The notes under the pieces were generated by a model that did not search any database, was not told the origin of the DNA, and saw only the letters and a program-made list of their open reading frames with translations. A stretch of DNA of 46,100 nt from Cohaesibacter sp. (GTDB taxonomy: Bacteria; Pseudomonadota; Alphaproteobacteria; Rhizobiales; Cohaesibacteraceae): assembly GCA_025800105.1 (NCBI GenBank), contig JAOXSG010000290.1:1-46100 (forward strand). Reading direction: 5' to 3'. Positions 7,845 to 17,117 of this stretch are shown one piece after another. Made by a program: the position numbers and the translations under genes. The first letter of the stretch is position 1; every line of letters begins with the position of its first letter.

Positions 7845-9685
7845 ATATTGGCACCCTGATTGTGACCAAGGGCGGATTGCATGGTTTTGATGACGATGAA
7901 GGCATCTTTCAAATGGTTGCGTTCCAATTCGGATAAAATGGCTGGTGGCATGAAATTGTCCGGTTTTTGCCCATCGCGGATCTGTTTGGCCTGATGTTCG
8001 AGCCGCATATTGGCAATCAGATCGTAAGCATCGATCAAATCGCCTGCGCCAGAAGCGCTGAGGGCTTTGGCATCGCGTGCCAGATGCAGGCGTTCGCGGG
8101 TGTTGGCATTTTCGATTGCTGCTTCTAAAGCATAGGCGCGGCCAAGATCGACGATGGGGACAACGCCATTATGTTTTAAATCCAGCGTGTCTTTATGTTC
8201 GCCCTTTTTGATCAGGGCAAAGCCGCGAAAGAGATTGAGCGGCGGTGTATGGCTGAGGGAATTGGAAATCATATGGGCGCGGAAGATGGAATTTTTGCGC
8301 GCTTTTTCCAAGGTTTGTTGATACATGCCGTCAAAAAGCTGCTCATCGCCGGTGATGGGGCGCAAGTCAAACATGACGCTGGCGAGCATTTGGGCCATGG
8401 GGTCGGGTTTGTCGATCCATTGATCAAAATAGCTGCGCCAGATTTTGGCCGGCTGGCACCAGCGTGGATTGGTCGCCATCATATCACCGGGACAATAGAA
8501 ATAACCGCAGGCATCCAGACCATCCGAGACATATTGGGCAAAGTCTTTGAAATAGCTGCCATGGTCTGCTTCGTTATAGCTGTCATCCAGAATGAGGCAA
8601 TTGTCCTGATCCGAGACGCCGGTTTGTTCCTGTCGTCCTTGCGAGCCACAGGCCAGCCAGAGATAGGGAATGGGGGCGGGGCCGAATTTTTCTTCTGCCA
8701 TTGTGACAAGGCGGCGGGTCAGTGTATCTGTCACATTGGTGATGATGCGGCCAATATTATGGGCGTCAACCCCGGAACCAACCAGTTGAGCCAGCATTTG
8801 CGGGGTTTTGGAGACGATATCACTGAGCGCTTCAAAGCTGGTTTGGCGGCTTATATCACGAATGATGAAGGGGGCAGAGACCGCTTGCTGGCGCACCAGA
8901 TTGGTGTTGGTCAGGATGCCAACCAATTTTCCATTGTCAACCACAGGCAAATGGGTATGGGCGCGTTCCATCATGACCATTAGAGCGTCAAAGCCCAAGG
9001 CGTCTGGCCCCAAGGTGAAAGGATTTGGCGTCATAACATCGGCGACAGAGGTGTCTGCCGGGCGTCCGCTTGCCACGACCCGGTGGCTGAGATCGCCTGT
9101 TGTCAAAATGCCTGTCAGTTTTTCAGCCTCGGAAATCAGGACGCAGGAAATGTTTTTCTCGCGCATGATTTTTGCCGCATCCATCACTGTGGCGGTTGGG
9201 GGGATCGTAATGGGATTGGGGGTCATCAGATTGCCGATGGAGACGGAAATCAGGCTGGTGGTGGAATCGGCTGTCTCGCTGGATGCTGGCGTTTTTCTGG
9301 CCAGTGAGCTGTCAAAGAAAGAATGGAAAGAGGGATAGCTTTTGATCAGCTTTTGAAAATCTTTGTTTGGCAGAAGAAAGAGCGTGCTGTCTTCACTGGC
9401 AATGGCTCTGTTGGGGGCTTTGCCGTCAGATAGAAGGGCCCGTTCGCCAAAGCAATTGCCGATATTGAGATGCAGCAGCAGGTTGCCTTCTGGGGTGATG
9501 AGATCAATGGCGCCTTTTTCGATCAGATAGAGGCCGGATACTGGCTCGCCAACATCGCAAATGGCTTGACCTTTGGCAATGTCGATGGTCTGGATTCTGG
9601 TGGCCAGATCTTCCAAAAGGTCAAAGGGCAAGATGTCGAATGGATGGCGATGTGAAGCGAAATCTGCAAAGGCGGCAAGTGTCAT
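7841..9685 (-). CDS. cNMP-binding/CBS/nucleotidyltransferase (DUF294) signalling protein
   Basis: The 614-residue cytoplasmic protein contains a cyclic-nucleotide-binding-like domain (about 12-125, with a GxCFGERALL cassette), a pair of CBS domains (about 160-285, LMTPNPITIPPTATVMDAAKIM and DVMTPNPFTL), then a DUF294 nucleotidyltransferase-type domain with the motif GSQGRQE followed by SDQD, and a helical C-terminal domain. Similar proteins sit next to VC_2705 symporters and are thought to regulate them, possibly by nucleotidylation; the target is unknown. The start at 9685 (MTLAAFADF) has GGGGAG six bases upstream and is preferred over the ATG at 9706, which has none. It is separated from the symporter gene by a terminator and a mobile element, so it probably uses its own promoter or read-through. 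Confidence 0.85.
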   Translation of the reverse strand: MTLAAFADFASHRHPFDILPFDLLEDLATRIQTIDIAKGQAICDVGEPVSGLYLIEKGAIDLITPEGNLLLHLNIGNCFGERALLSDGKAPNRAIASEDSTLFLLPNKDFQKLIKSYPSFHSFFDSSLARKTPASSETADSTTSLISVSIGNLMTPNPITIPPTATVMDAAKIMREKNISCVLISEAEKLTGILTTGDLSHRVVASGRPADTSVADVMTPNPFTLGPDALGFDALMVMMERAHTHLPVVDNGKLVGILTNTNLVRQQAVSAPFIIRDISRQTSFEALSDIVSKTPQMLAQLVGSGVDAHNIGRIITNVTDTLTRRLVTMAEEKFGPAPIPYLWLACGSQGRQEQTGVSDQDNCLILDDSYNEADHGSYFKDFAQYVSDGLDACGYFYCPGDMMATNPRWCQPAKIWRSYFDQWIDKPDPMAQMLASVMFDLRPITGDEQLFDGMYQQTLEKARKNSIFRAHMISNSLSHTPPLNLFRGFALIKKGEHKDTLDLKHNGVVPIVDLGRAYALEAAIENANTRERLHLARDAKALSASGAGDLIDAYDLIANMRLEHQAKQIRDGQKPDNFMPPAILSELERNHLKDAFIVIKTMQSALGHNQGANI

Positions 9686-9839
9686 GCCAAACTCCCCGGT
9701 GATCAAATGTAACGGGATTGTCTGGTGCGATCCGTTAAATTGTCATTGATACAGGTCACAGAGGCGCGCACAAATTTTGCAAAGCGCAAAATAGAGGCAC
9801 ATTTTCTTTGATTTGCCCTTGCGTCCTGTTTGTAACCAT

Positions 9840-10106
9840 TAGGCTCAGGACCCATTAATTTTGCACATTCTGCGAGAGCATTTTTGCGCAATGGCAAGGA
9901 GGAAAATCGCGACAATGTGGTTCATTTTCAAGATTTTACGACACAGTCATTGCACAAAAATGCCTCGCCCTTCGGGTTTGTCTTGAAGCACTCATCTATC
10001 GAACCAAGAGCTGCAAAAAGGGAACCACCCTTATTTTACTCTTAGTTCTTCTATCTGAATGCTTCAAGACAAACAGAATTGGCTAAATTAATGAGTCCTG
10101 AGCCTA
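9840..10106. mobile_element. Small inverted-repeat element, copy A (MITE-like)
   Basis: This 263-bp sequence is bounded by inverted termini of about 20 bp (GGCTCAGGACCCATTAATTT at the left; the right end ends AATTAATGAGTCCTGAGCC) and flanked on both sides by TA. Inside is a long imperfect hairpin (about 30-bp arms, 9983-10011 and 10041-10069). It is nearly identical, in the opposite orientation, to 26975-27309. It has no credible coding capacity. A TA target duplication would fit IS630/mariner-type transposition in trans; that mechanism is inference. Confidence 0.8.
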
Positions 10107-10144
10107 GGACTGATACCAACGGTATGAGTGTTCTATGAAAAAGA

Positions 10145-10172
10145 AAAAGCCCGGTCGAAAGACCGGGCTTTT
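10145..10172 (-). terminator. Intrinsic terminator of the symporter operon
   Basis: A 12-bp perfect stem (arms 10145-10156 and 10161-10172, core GCCCGGTC/GACCGGGC) closes on a GAAA loop. Read on the minus strand it ends in a run of Ts broken by one C. It lies 25 bases past the symporter stop codon. Confidence 0.9.
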
Positions 10173-10196
10173 CAGATTTGTCAGGATGCGATGATC

Positions 10197-11972
10197 TTAG
10201 TGATCTACCGCTGCACCGGCACCAGATGGAACACGGATGCTTTCTACCAGATCCTGGATTTCCTGTGGTGGCTCTTCGGTCGCATTGGATACGATATAAG
10301 CCACTGCAAAGTTGATCAGAGCACCGATTGCACCAAAGGCTTCTGGAGCGATGCCCAGGAAGTGGTTTGCGGTGGTGTTTGGCAGCATTGCAGTGCCAGG
10401 AATGAAGAACCAGCCTTTATATGTGAAGATATAAAGCAGGGTGGACAGGATACCGGCGATCATGCCCAAGGTTGCACCCTTGGAGTTGATGCGCTTGGAG
10501 AAAATGCCCATCATCAGAGCCGGGAAGATGGAAGATGCTGCGAGACCGAAGGCCAGTGCCACCACCTGAGCTGCAAAGCCCGGAGGATTGAGGCCAAGCC
10601 ATGCGGCGATTGCAATGGCAACACCCATGGAAATACGGGCCCACATCAGCTCTTGCTTCTCGGAAATATCCGGGGTGAAGGTGCCTTTCATCAGATCGTG
10701 CGATACAGCGGAAGAGATCGCCATCAGAAGGCCAGCAGCGGTTGACAGAGCGGCAGCAAGACCACCAGCAGCCACCAGAGCAATCACCCAGTTCGGCAGC
10801 TTGGCAATTTCTGGGTTGGCCAGAACCATGATGTCACGGTCCACTTTCAACTCGTTGCCTTTCCAGCCAAATTCTTCAGCTTTTGCTTTGAAAGCTTCGG
10901 ATTTGTCATTGTAATACTGGATGCGGCCATCGCCATTTTTGTCGTCAAACTTCAGAAGACCTGTGGTTTCCCAGTTTTTGAACCAATCCGGGCGCTGCTC
11001 ATATTGCAGGTTGCCATCTGGGGCACCAACTGTACCGGTCTGGATGGTGTCCATCAGGTTCAGACGAGCCATTGCGCCAACGCCGGGAGCGGTGGTGTAG
11101 AGGATCGCGATGAAGACCAGAGCCCAACCAGCAGACCAACGCGCGTCAGATACTTTTGGTACGGTGAAGAAGCGAATGATCACGTGTGGCAGACCAGCCG
11201 TACCGATCATCAGGGACATGGTATACATGAACATGTTGAGCGGGTTGGAGGCTTGGGCCGTATATTCTTTAAAGCCGAGATCTGTCACAATCTGATCAAG
11301 CTTGGTCAGAAGTGGCGTGCCAGAAGCTGCATGATCACCAAACAGGCCGATCTGTGGCAAGAAGGTGCCGGTCAGCTCCATGGAGATGAAGACAGCTGGT
11401 ACGGTGTAAGCCAGAATAAGAACGCAATATTGAGCGATCTGGGTGTAGGTGATGCCTTTCATGCCGCCTTGCACAGCATAAAGGAACACGATGCCGGTGC
11501 CAATCAACAGGCCGGTGGATGCGTCCACTTCGAGGAAGCGGGAGAAAGCAACACCAACGCCTTTCATCTGGCCGATCACGTAAGTGATGGAGCAGACGAT
11601 CAGGCAGATAACGGCAACGATGCGTGCGGTTGAGGAATAGAAGCGGTCACCGATAAATTCCGGCACAGTGAATTTGCCGAATTTACGCAAGTATGGTGCC
11701 AGCAACATAGCCAGAAGCACATAACCACCGGTCCAGCCCATCAGGAACTGGGACGCGCCATAGCCGTTAAAGGCGATGAGGCCAGCCATGGAAATGAAGG
11801 AGGCAGCTGACATCCAGTCAGCGGCGGTTGCCATGCCGTTGGCAACTGGGTGAACACCGCGGCCAGCGGCATAAAATTCACCAGTTGAGCCCGCACGCGC
11901 CCAGAAGGCGATGCCGATATAGAGCAAAAATGATGCCCCAACGACGATATATGTAAGGGTTTGAAGATCCAT
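10197..11972 (-). CDS. Sodium:solute symporter, VC_2705 family (ActP-like)
   Basis: The 591-residue inner-membrane protein has about 13 hydrophobic segments and belongs to the SSS family; its relatives carry acetate or other small carboxylates with sodium. Typical SSS features are seen, including AAGRGVHPVANGMATAADWMSAASFI near residues 35-60. A large hydrophilic insertion (about 315-395) carries a DKNGDGRIQYYN loop (344-355) that fits an EF-hand calcium site. The start at 11972 follows the DUF4212 gene by 20 bases. The pair is transcribed together and ends at the hairpin at 10145-10172. Substrate is inferred only from family. Confidence 0.88.
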   Translation of the reverse strand: MDLQTLTYIVVGASFLLYIGIAFWARAGSTGEFYAAGRGVHPVANGMATAADWMSAASFISMAGLIAFNGYGASQFLMGWTGGYVLLAMLLAPYLRKFGKFTVPEFIGDRFYSSTARIVAVICLIVCSITYVIGQMKGVGVAFSRFLEVDASTGLLIGTGIVFLYAVQGGMKGITYTQIAQYCVLILAYTVPAVFISMELTGTFLPQIGLFGDHAASGTPLLTKLDQIVTDLGFKEYTAQASNPLNMFMYTMSLMIGTAGLPHVIIRFFTVPKVSDARWSAGWALVFIAILYTTAPGVGAMARLNLMDTIQTGTVGAPDGNLQYEQRPDWFKNWETTGLLKFDDKNGDGRIQYYNDKSEAFKAKAEEFGWKGNELKVDRDIMVLANPEIAKLPNWVIALVAAGGLAAALSTAAGLLMAISSAVSHDLMKGTFTPDISEKQELMWARISMGVAIAIAAWLGLNPPGFAAQVVALAFGLAASSIFPALMMGIFSKRINSKGATLGMIAGILSTLLYIFTYKGWFFIPGTAMLPNTTANHFLGIAPEAFGAIGALINFAVAYIVSNATEEPPQEIQDLVESIRVPSGAGAAVDH

Positions 11973-11992
11973 AATCTCTCGTTCCTGCTCTC

Positions 11993-12256
11993 TTAGTCGT
12001 CAGACACGCCGTGGGCGCGGTCAATCGCGTTCATACGAACAGCGTAGAAGAAGATAAGTCCCAGGAATACGTAGATTGATCCCTGTTGGGCAAACCAAAA
12101 GCCCAAGTCGGTGCCACCGACAGAAATACCTGACAAGGCAGGACGAAGCAGAAGACCCAAGCCAAACGACGACACGAACCAGATAATCAGGCAGATCGTG
12201 ATGAGGTTTAGGTTGGCTTTCCAATAGGCTTGTCCAGAATCGTTATTCTCAGCCAT
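11993..12256 (-). CDS. DUF4212 small membrane partner of the symporter
   Basis: The product is 87 residues with two membrane helices (about 18-38 and 50-72). DUF4212 proteins are almost always encoded directly upstream of VC_2705-type symporters and are presumed to be an accessory subunit. ATG 12256 is chosen because GGGGGG lies four bases before it; an ATG four codons earlier (12268) lacks a ribosome binding site. It is the first gene of the symporter operon. Confidence 0.9.
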   Translation of the reverse strand: MAENNDSGQAYWKANLNLITICLIIWFVSSFGLGLLLRPALSGISVGGTDLGFWFAQQGSIYVFLGLIFFYAVRMNAIDRAHGVSDD

Positions 12257-12838
12257 GTTTCCCCCCATGGTGCAGAACCATTGCTTTGGTTCCTGTTCCA
12301 GGTTGTCTGCTGTCTCTTTTTGCTGTCTCTTTGTATGTGTGTTTCCTTGATTGGAAACTCTTTCAAAAGAAAGCAGTGCGACAGGCAGACCTTAATGAAT
12401 GTTCCGACCAGCAAAAGGGATCTTGAGACAAGAATCCCCGTCCACCAGCCTTGCTTCGATCTAAAATGAGAGGGGCAGGCAATTCAATTAATGTTTCGTA
12501 TAATTCCATCATCCTTTAGTCGTGATCGCGCTTGCAGCAATGAAAAGAAGGGTTAAATTTTTGAAATATTGAATATAAAATCAATTTTGTGATTATTTTG
12601 GTTAATGGCATAGTATTGATGATGCTTTATCTATGTTGCATGTGCGAAATTTTTTGTGATTACTGGTTTTGAATATTGGAACGGTTGGTCATGCGACGCT
12701 GTGTGAAGGTTTTCTATTTCTTTCTTTTACGTAAAGTGCAAAAAGTAATTTTAGAGCATTTTTTGCCAAATGAGCCTGTCATAGATAGAAATGAGCATGG
12801 ATAATAGTTTGGAATTTTACGGTTAGGGGAGACGCAAT
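12257..12838. other. Long divergent intergenic region
   Basis: About 580 AT-rich bases separate the symporter operon (-) from the secreted Cys-rich protein gene (+). The region must contain both promoters. It holds a tandem 13-mer (12308-12333), a small CTTTC/GAAAG inverted repeat near 12360, and a TATAAT hexamer at 12499-12504 without a convincing -35 on either strand. No RNA gene or real open frame is apparent. Confidence 0.45.
12308..12333. repeat. Tandem 13-bp direct repeat in the symporter operon leader
   Basis: Two adjacent copies of TGCTGTCTCTTTT occur, the second differing in its last base. They lie 52-77 bases before the DUF4212 start codon, so they are either in the 5' leader or at the promoter, where paired direct repeats can be activator sites. 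Confidence 0.5.
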
Positions 12839-13282
12839 ATGGATTATGCAAGAGGGGGTTGGGCACTTGGATGGAGGTTGAATTGGGCGTTTCTTTTGAG
12901 CTCGATTGGTCTGAGTGGGATGATGATTGTTGTTGGTAGTCTGATGGGATTGACCTCTGTGGTCAGGGCGCAAGAGGCTCCGACGGACTATGTTGGCGGT
13001 TTGCATGTTTGGTCTCTTAGCTGTAGCAAGCATGGCTATAAGCTGACCTCAAAATATCCGCTTTCTTGGTATGATGCCAATTTTCGCTATCAGGAAAAGA
13101 CGGTTGATCTTTATTTGGGGCAGACATGTGATGCGCAAGCCAGCGCCCAAAAATTTGGCAAGGGTCGTTGGTGCTGGGCCAATGGTGGCTTTGTGGCGGA
13201 TCTCTCTGGGCAAAGAATTGGCTTTGCGCGTCAGGAGCTGATTTGTGGCCAGAAGAGATTGCCGATGGATTGTCGCTGTTAG
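12839..13282 (+). CDS. Secreted or periplasmic cysteine-rich protein of unknown function
   Basis: The 147-residue product begins with a charged N-terminus and a long hydrophobic segment (about 17-40) ending in a likely signal-peptidase site (VVRAQEAP, near residue 45). The mature part of about 100 residues carries six Cys (SLSC, QTC, RWC, LIC, DCRC), an even number that suits three disulfides, and several Trp and Tyr. I do not recognise the family. ATG 12839 is preceded by GGGGAGACGCAAT, a good ribosome binding site. It stands alone, 211 bases before the bkd operon. Confidence 0.7.
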   Translation: MDYARGGWALGWRLNWAFLLSSIGLSGMMIVVGSLMGLTSVVRAQEAPTDYVGGLHVWSLSCSKHGYKLTSKYPLSWYDANFRYQEKTVDLYLGQTCDAQASAQKFGKGRWCWANGGFVADLSGQRIGFARQELICGQKRLPMDCRC

Positions 13283-13487
13283 GGTCGATCTAAAGAGTTT
13301 TGAATTTGGATTATATATCCTATATTTTTAATATGAATGGATTGAATGGTCTAAAAAACTTAATTTAAATCTCTTTATTTTTCTATTTCTTTTTTATTTT
13401 TAGAAGAAAAAGGACGCCTGTTTCTCTGTATATGTCATCATTATAGGACAATGATGCTGACATAATTCTCTCTCGAAAGAGAGTTGA

Positions 13488-14726
<1,239 letters not shown>

Positions 14727-14729
14727 TCC

Positions 14730-15746
14730 ATGGCTGAGATGACAATGATTGAAGCCATCCGCGATGCGATGGATATTAAGCTGGGCCAAGACAAGGATGT
14801 TGTGGTTTTTGGTGAAGATGTTGGCTATTTCGGTGGCGTTTTTCGCTGCACCGCTGGCTTGCAGGAGAAATATGGCACCAATCGGGTGTTTGATTGCCCC
14901 ATCAATGAGAGCGGTATTGTGGGAACGGGCATTGGCATGGCGGCCTATGGGTTGCGGCCCTGTGTTGAAGTGCAATTTGCCGATTATATTTATCCTGCCT
15001 ATGACCAGATTGTCTCAGAAGCGGCGCGTCTTCGCTATCGGTCTGCCGGTGATTTTACCGCGCCCATTACCATTCGCACGCCTTGCGGGGGTGGGATTTT
15101 TGGCGGTCAGACCCATAGCCAGTCACCAGAGGCGATTTTTACCCATGTCTCTGGCCTTAAAACCATCATGCCGTCCAATCCTTATGATGCGAAGGGCATG
15201 TTGATTGCTGCGATTGAGGATGATGATCCGGTTCTGTTTCTGGAACCCAAGCGCCTTTATAATGGGCCGTTTGATGGCCATCATGATCGCCCGGCGCAAA
15301 GCTGGGCGGGTCATCCCATGGGCGAGGTGCCTCAGGGCCATTATAGTGTGCCCATTGGCAAGGCGGCCATTCGCCGCGAAGGGCAGGATGTCACCATTCT
15401 AGCCTATGGCACCATGATTTTTGTGGCGCAAGCCGCAGTTCAAGAAACAGGCATTGATGCTGAAATTGTTGATTTGCGCTCGCTTTTGCCTCTGGATATC
15501 GAAACTATCGTTGCTTCTGTCAAAAAAACGGGACGCTGCATGATTGTGCATGAAGCGACCCTGACATCCGGCTTTGGGGCGGAATTGGCGGCACAGGTGC
15601 AAGAACGGTGTTTTTATCATCTGGAAGTGCCGATTGAACGGGTGACTGGCTGGGATACGCCTTATCCCCATGCGCAGGAATGGGATTATTTCCCCGGACC
15701 CAAACGGGTTGGCAAAGCGCTTCAAACCATGATGGAGGCAGTGTGA
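14730..15746 (+). CDS. bkdA2: Branched-chain 2-oxoacid dehydrogenase E1 beta subunit
   Basis: The product is 338 residues with the transketolase-type pyrimidine-binding domain (about 5-180, including VFGEDVGYFGGVF and GIGMAAYGLRP) and the C-terminal transketolase domain (about 200-325). It forms the alpha2beta2 E1 heterotetramer with the upstream product. It starts three bases after bkdA1 and its TGA overlaps the ATG of the E2 gene by one base (TGATG at 15744-15748), a sign of translational coupling. Confidence 0.93.
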   Translation: MAEMTMIEAIRDAMDIKLGQDKDVVVFGEDVGYFGGVFRCTAGLQEKYGTNRVFDCPINESGIVGTGIGMAAYGLRPCVEVQFADYIYPAYDQIVSEAARLRYRSAGDFTAPITIRTPCGGGIFGGQTHSQSPEAIFTHVSGLKTIMPSNPYDAKGMLIAAIEDDDPVLFLEPKRLYNGPFDGHHDRPAQSWAGHPMGEVPQGHYSVPIGKAAIRREGQDVTILAYGTMIFVAQAAVQETGIDAEIVDLRSLLPLDIETIVASVKKTGRCMIVHEATLTSGFGAELAAQVQERCFYHLEVPIERVTGWDTPYPHAQEWDYFPGPKRVGKALQTMMEAV

Positions 15747-17104
15747 TGGCCAAGCATATCATTAAAATGCCTGATGTTGGCGAGGGCATTGTCGAAGCGG
15801 AAATTGTTGAATGGGAAGTCAAGGTTGGTGATTTTGTCAAAGAGGATGATGTTCTTGCCGCTGTGATGACCGATAAGGCAACGGTTGAGATACCGTCTCC
15901 TGTCACCGGGACAATTGTCGCGCTTTCTGGTGAATTGGGAGAAATGACAGCCGTTGGGGCCGAGATTGTTGCCATTGAAGTGGATGGTAAAAGCTTAAGC
16001 GATGACGATAAGCCAGATTCACCTTTGGCTGATCTGTCGATTGATGCCAATCAGGATAGCGCAGAGATAGTTGTTGAGACTGTTAAGCGAGAAGAGGCCG
16101 AAGAGGTCGAAAGGGTCAGTGCTCCAGCCGTTCAGCCTGCTTTGTCTGTGGCTCCTCAGTCTTCCAACATGAAGCCAAATGCTTCGGCCTCTTATGGTTT
16201 GCCGCGAGCGGTTGGCGAAAAGCCTCTTGCCTCGCCCAGTGTGCGCCGCCGGGCAAGAGAGGCGGGCATTCGTTTGGATTATGTGCGCGGAAGCGGGCCT
16301 GCCGGTCGGATTTTGCATGATGATCTGGAGGCCTATATTGCCGGGTCCGTTCCCTCTATGGGGGGCGTGCCTGTTGCTCCTTCCAACTTGCACTCACAGG
16401 CTCGTCATGAGGTGGAAGAGTATAAGGTGATTGGTCTTCGGCGCAAAATTTCTGAGCGCATGCAGGATGCAAAGAGCCGTATTCCTCATATTTCCTATGT
16501 GGAAGCGGTGGATGTGACGGATTTGGAAGTCTTGCGTGCGCATATGAATGAGACGCGCAAGGAGGGCGAACCCAAATTGACGATTTTGCCTTTCATTATG
16601 CGGGCCATGGTGTTGAGCCTTGCCGATAATCCCAAGCTCAGTGCGCATTTTGATGATCAACAAAATGTCGTACGGCAATTTGCAGCTTGTCATATTGGCA
16701 TGGCAGCACAGACCGATGCCGGTTTGATGGTGCCTGTTATCCGTCATGCCGAAGCGCGATCGGTCAAGGATTTGGCTCTTGAAAGCAAGAGACTGGCCGA
16801 TGCGGCTCGTGATGGCACAATCACCCGCGATGAATTGAGTGGATCGACGATTACCCTGTCCAGTCTTGGGGCTTTGGGGGGCATTGTCTCAACCCCTGTG
16901 ATCAATAGCCCGGAAGTCGCCATTGTTGGGGTGAACAAGATTCAGATACAGCCCGTGCATAGGGATGGTGCCTTTGTTCCAAGGCAGATTATGAATTTAT
17001 CATCCAGTTTTGATCATCGCATCATTGATGGGTGGGATGCTGCTGTCTTTATTCAGAAAATCAAGAGCCTGCTGGAATATCCGGCAACTCTTTTCATTGA
17101 TTAA
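15746..17104 (+). CDS. bkdB: Branched-chain 2-oxoacid dehydrogenase E2 (dihydrolipoyl acyltransferase)
   Basis: This 452-residue core component transfers the acyl group to CoA. It has one lipoyl domain (1-80, lipoylated Lys44 in MTDKATVEIP), an acidic flexible linker, a peripheral-subunit-binding domain (about 155-190, ASPSVRRRAREAGIRL) and the catalytic domain ending in SSFDHRIIDGWDA with the active-site His and Asp. The start at 15746 is chosen over an in-frame upstream ATG at 15680 because it overlaps the preceding stop and begins exactly at the lipoyl domain (MAKHIIKMPDVGEG). Confidence 0.94.
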   Translation: MAKHIIKMPDVGEGIVEAEIVEWEVKVGDFVKEDDVLAAVMTDKATVEIPSPVTGTIVALSGELGEMTAVGAEIVAIEVDGKSLSDDDKPDSPLADLSIDANQDSAEIVVETVKREEAEEVERVSAPAVQPALSVAPQSSNMKPNASASYGLPRAVGEKPLASPSVRRRAREAGIRLDYVRGSGPAGRILHDDLEAYIAGSVPSMGGVPVAPSNLHSQARHEVEEYKVIGLRRKISERMQDAKSRIPHISYVEAVDVTDLEVLRAHMNETRKEGEPKLTILPFIMRAMVLSLADNPKLSAHFDDQQNVVRQFAACHIGMAAQTDAGLMVPVIRHAEARSVKDLALESKRLADAARDGTITRDELSGSTITLSSLGALGGIVSTPVINSPEVAIVGVNKIQIQPVHRDGAFVPRQIMNLSSSFDHRIIDGWDAAVFIQKIKSLLEYPATLFID

Positions 17105-17117
17105 ACGGGGGGTGATC

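Noticed and set aside
8195-8983. A 262-codon open frame antisense to the CBS/DUF294 gene
   Set aside because: Same reason; the sense strand has full domain structure in this region.
12482-12497. ATTCAATTAATG stretch similar to the soxX operator
   Set aside because: Only one half-site matches; the second arm (GAAT) is absent and neighbouring genes have no sulfur link.
12499-12504. Perfect TATAAT in the long divergent gap
   Set aside because: No acceptable -35 at 16-18 bases on either strand, and it is far from both start codons; could be chance in AT-rich DNA.
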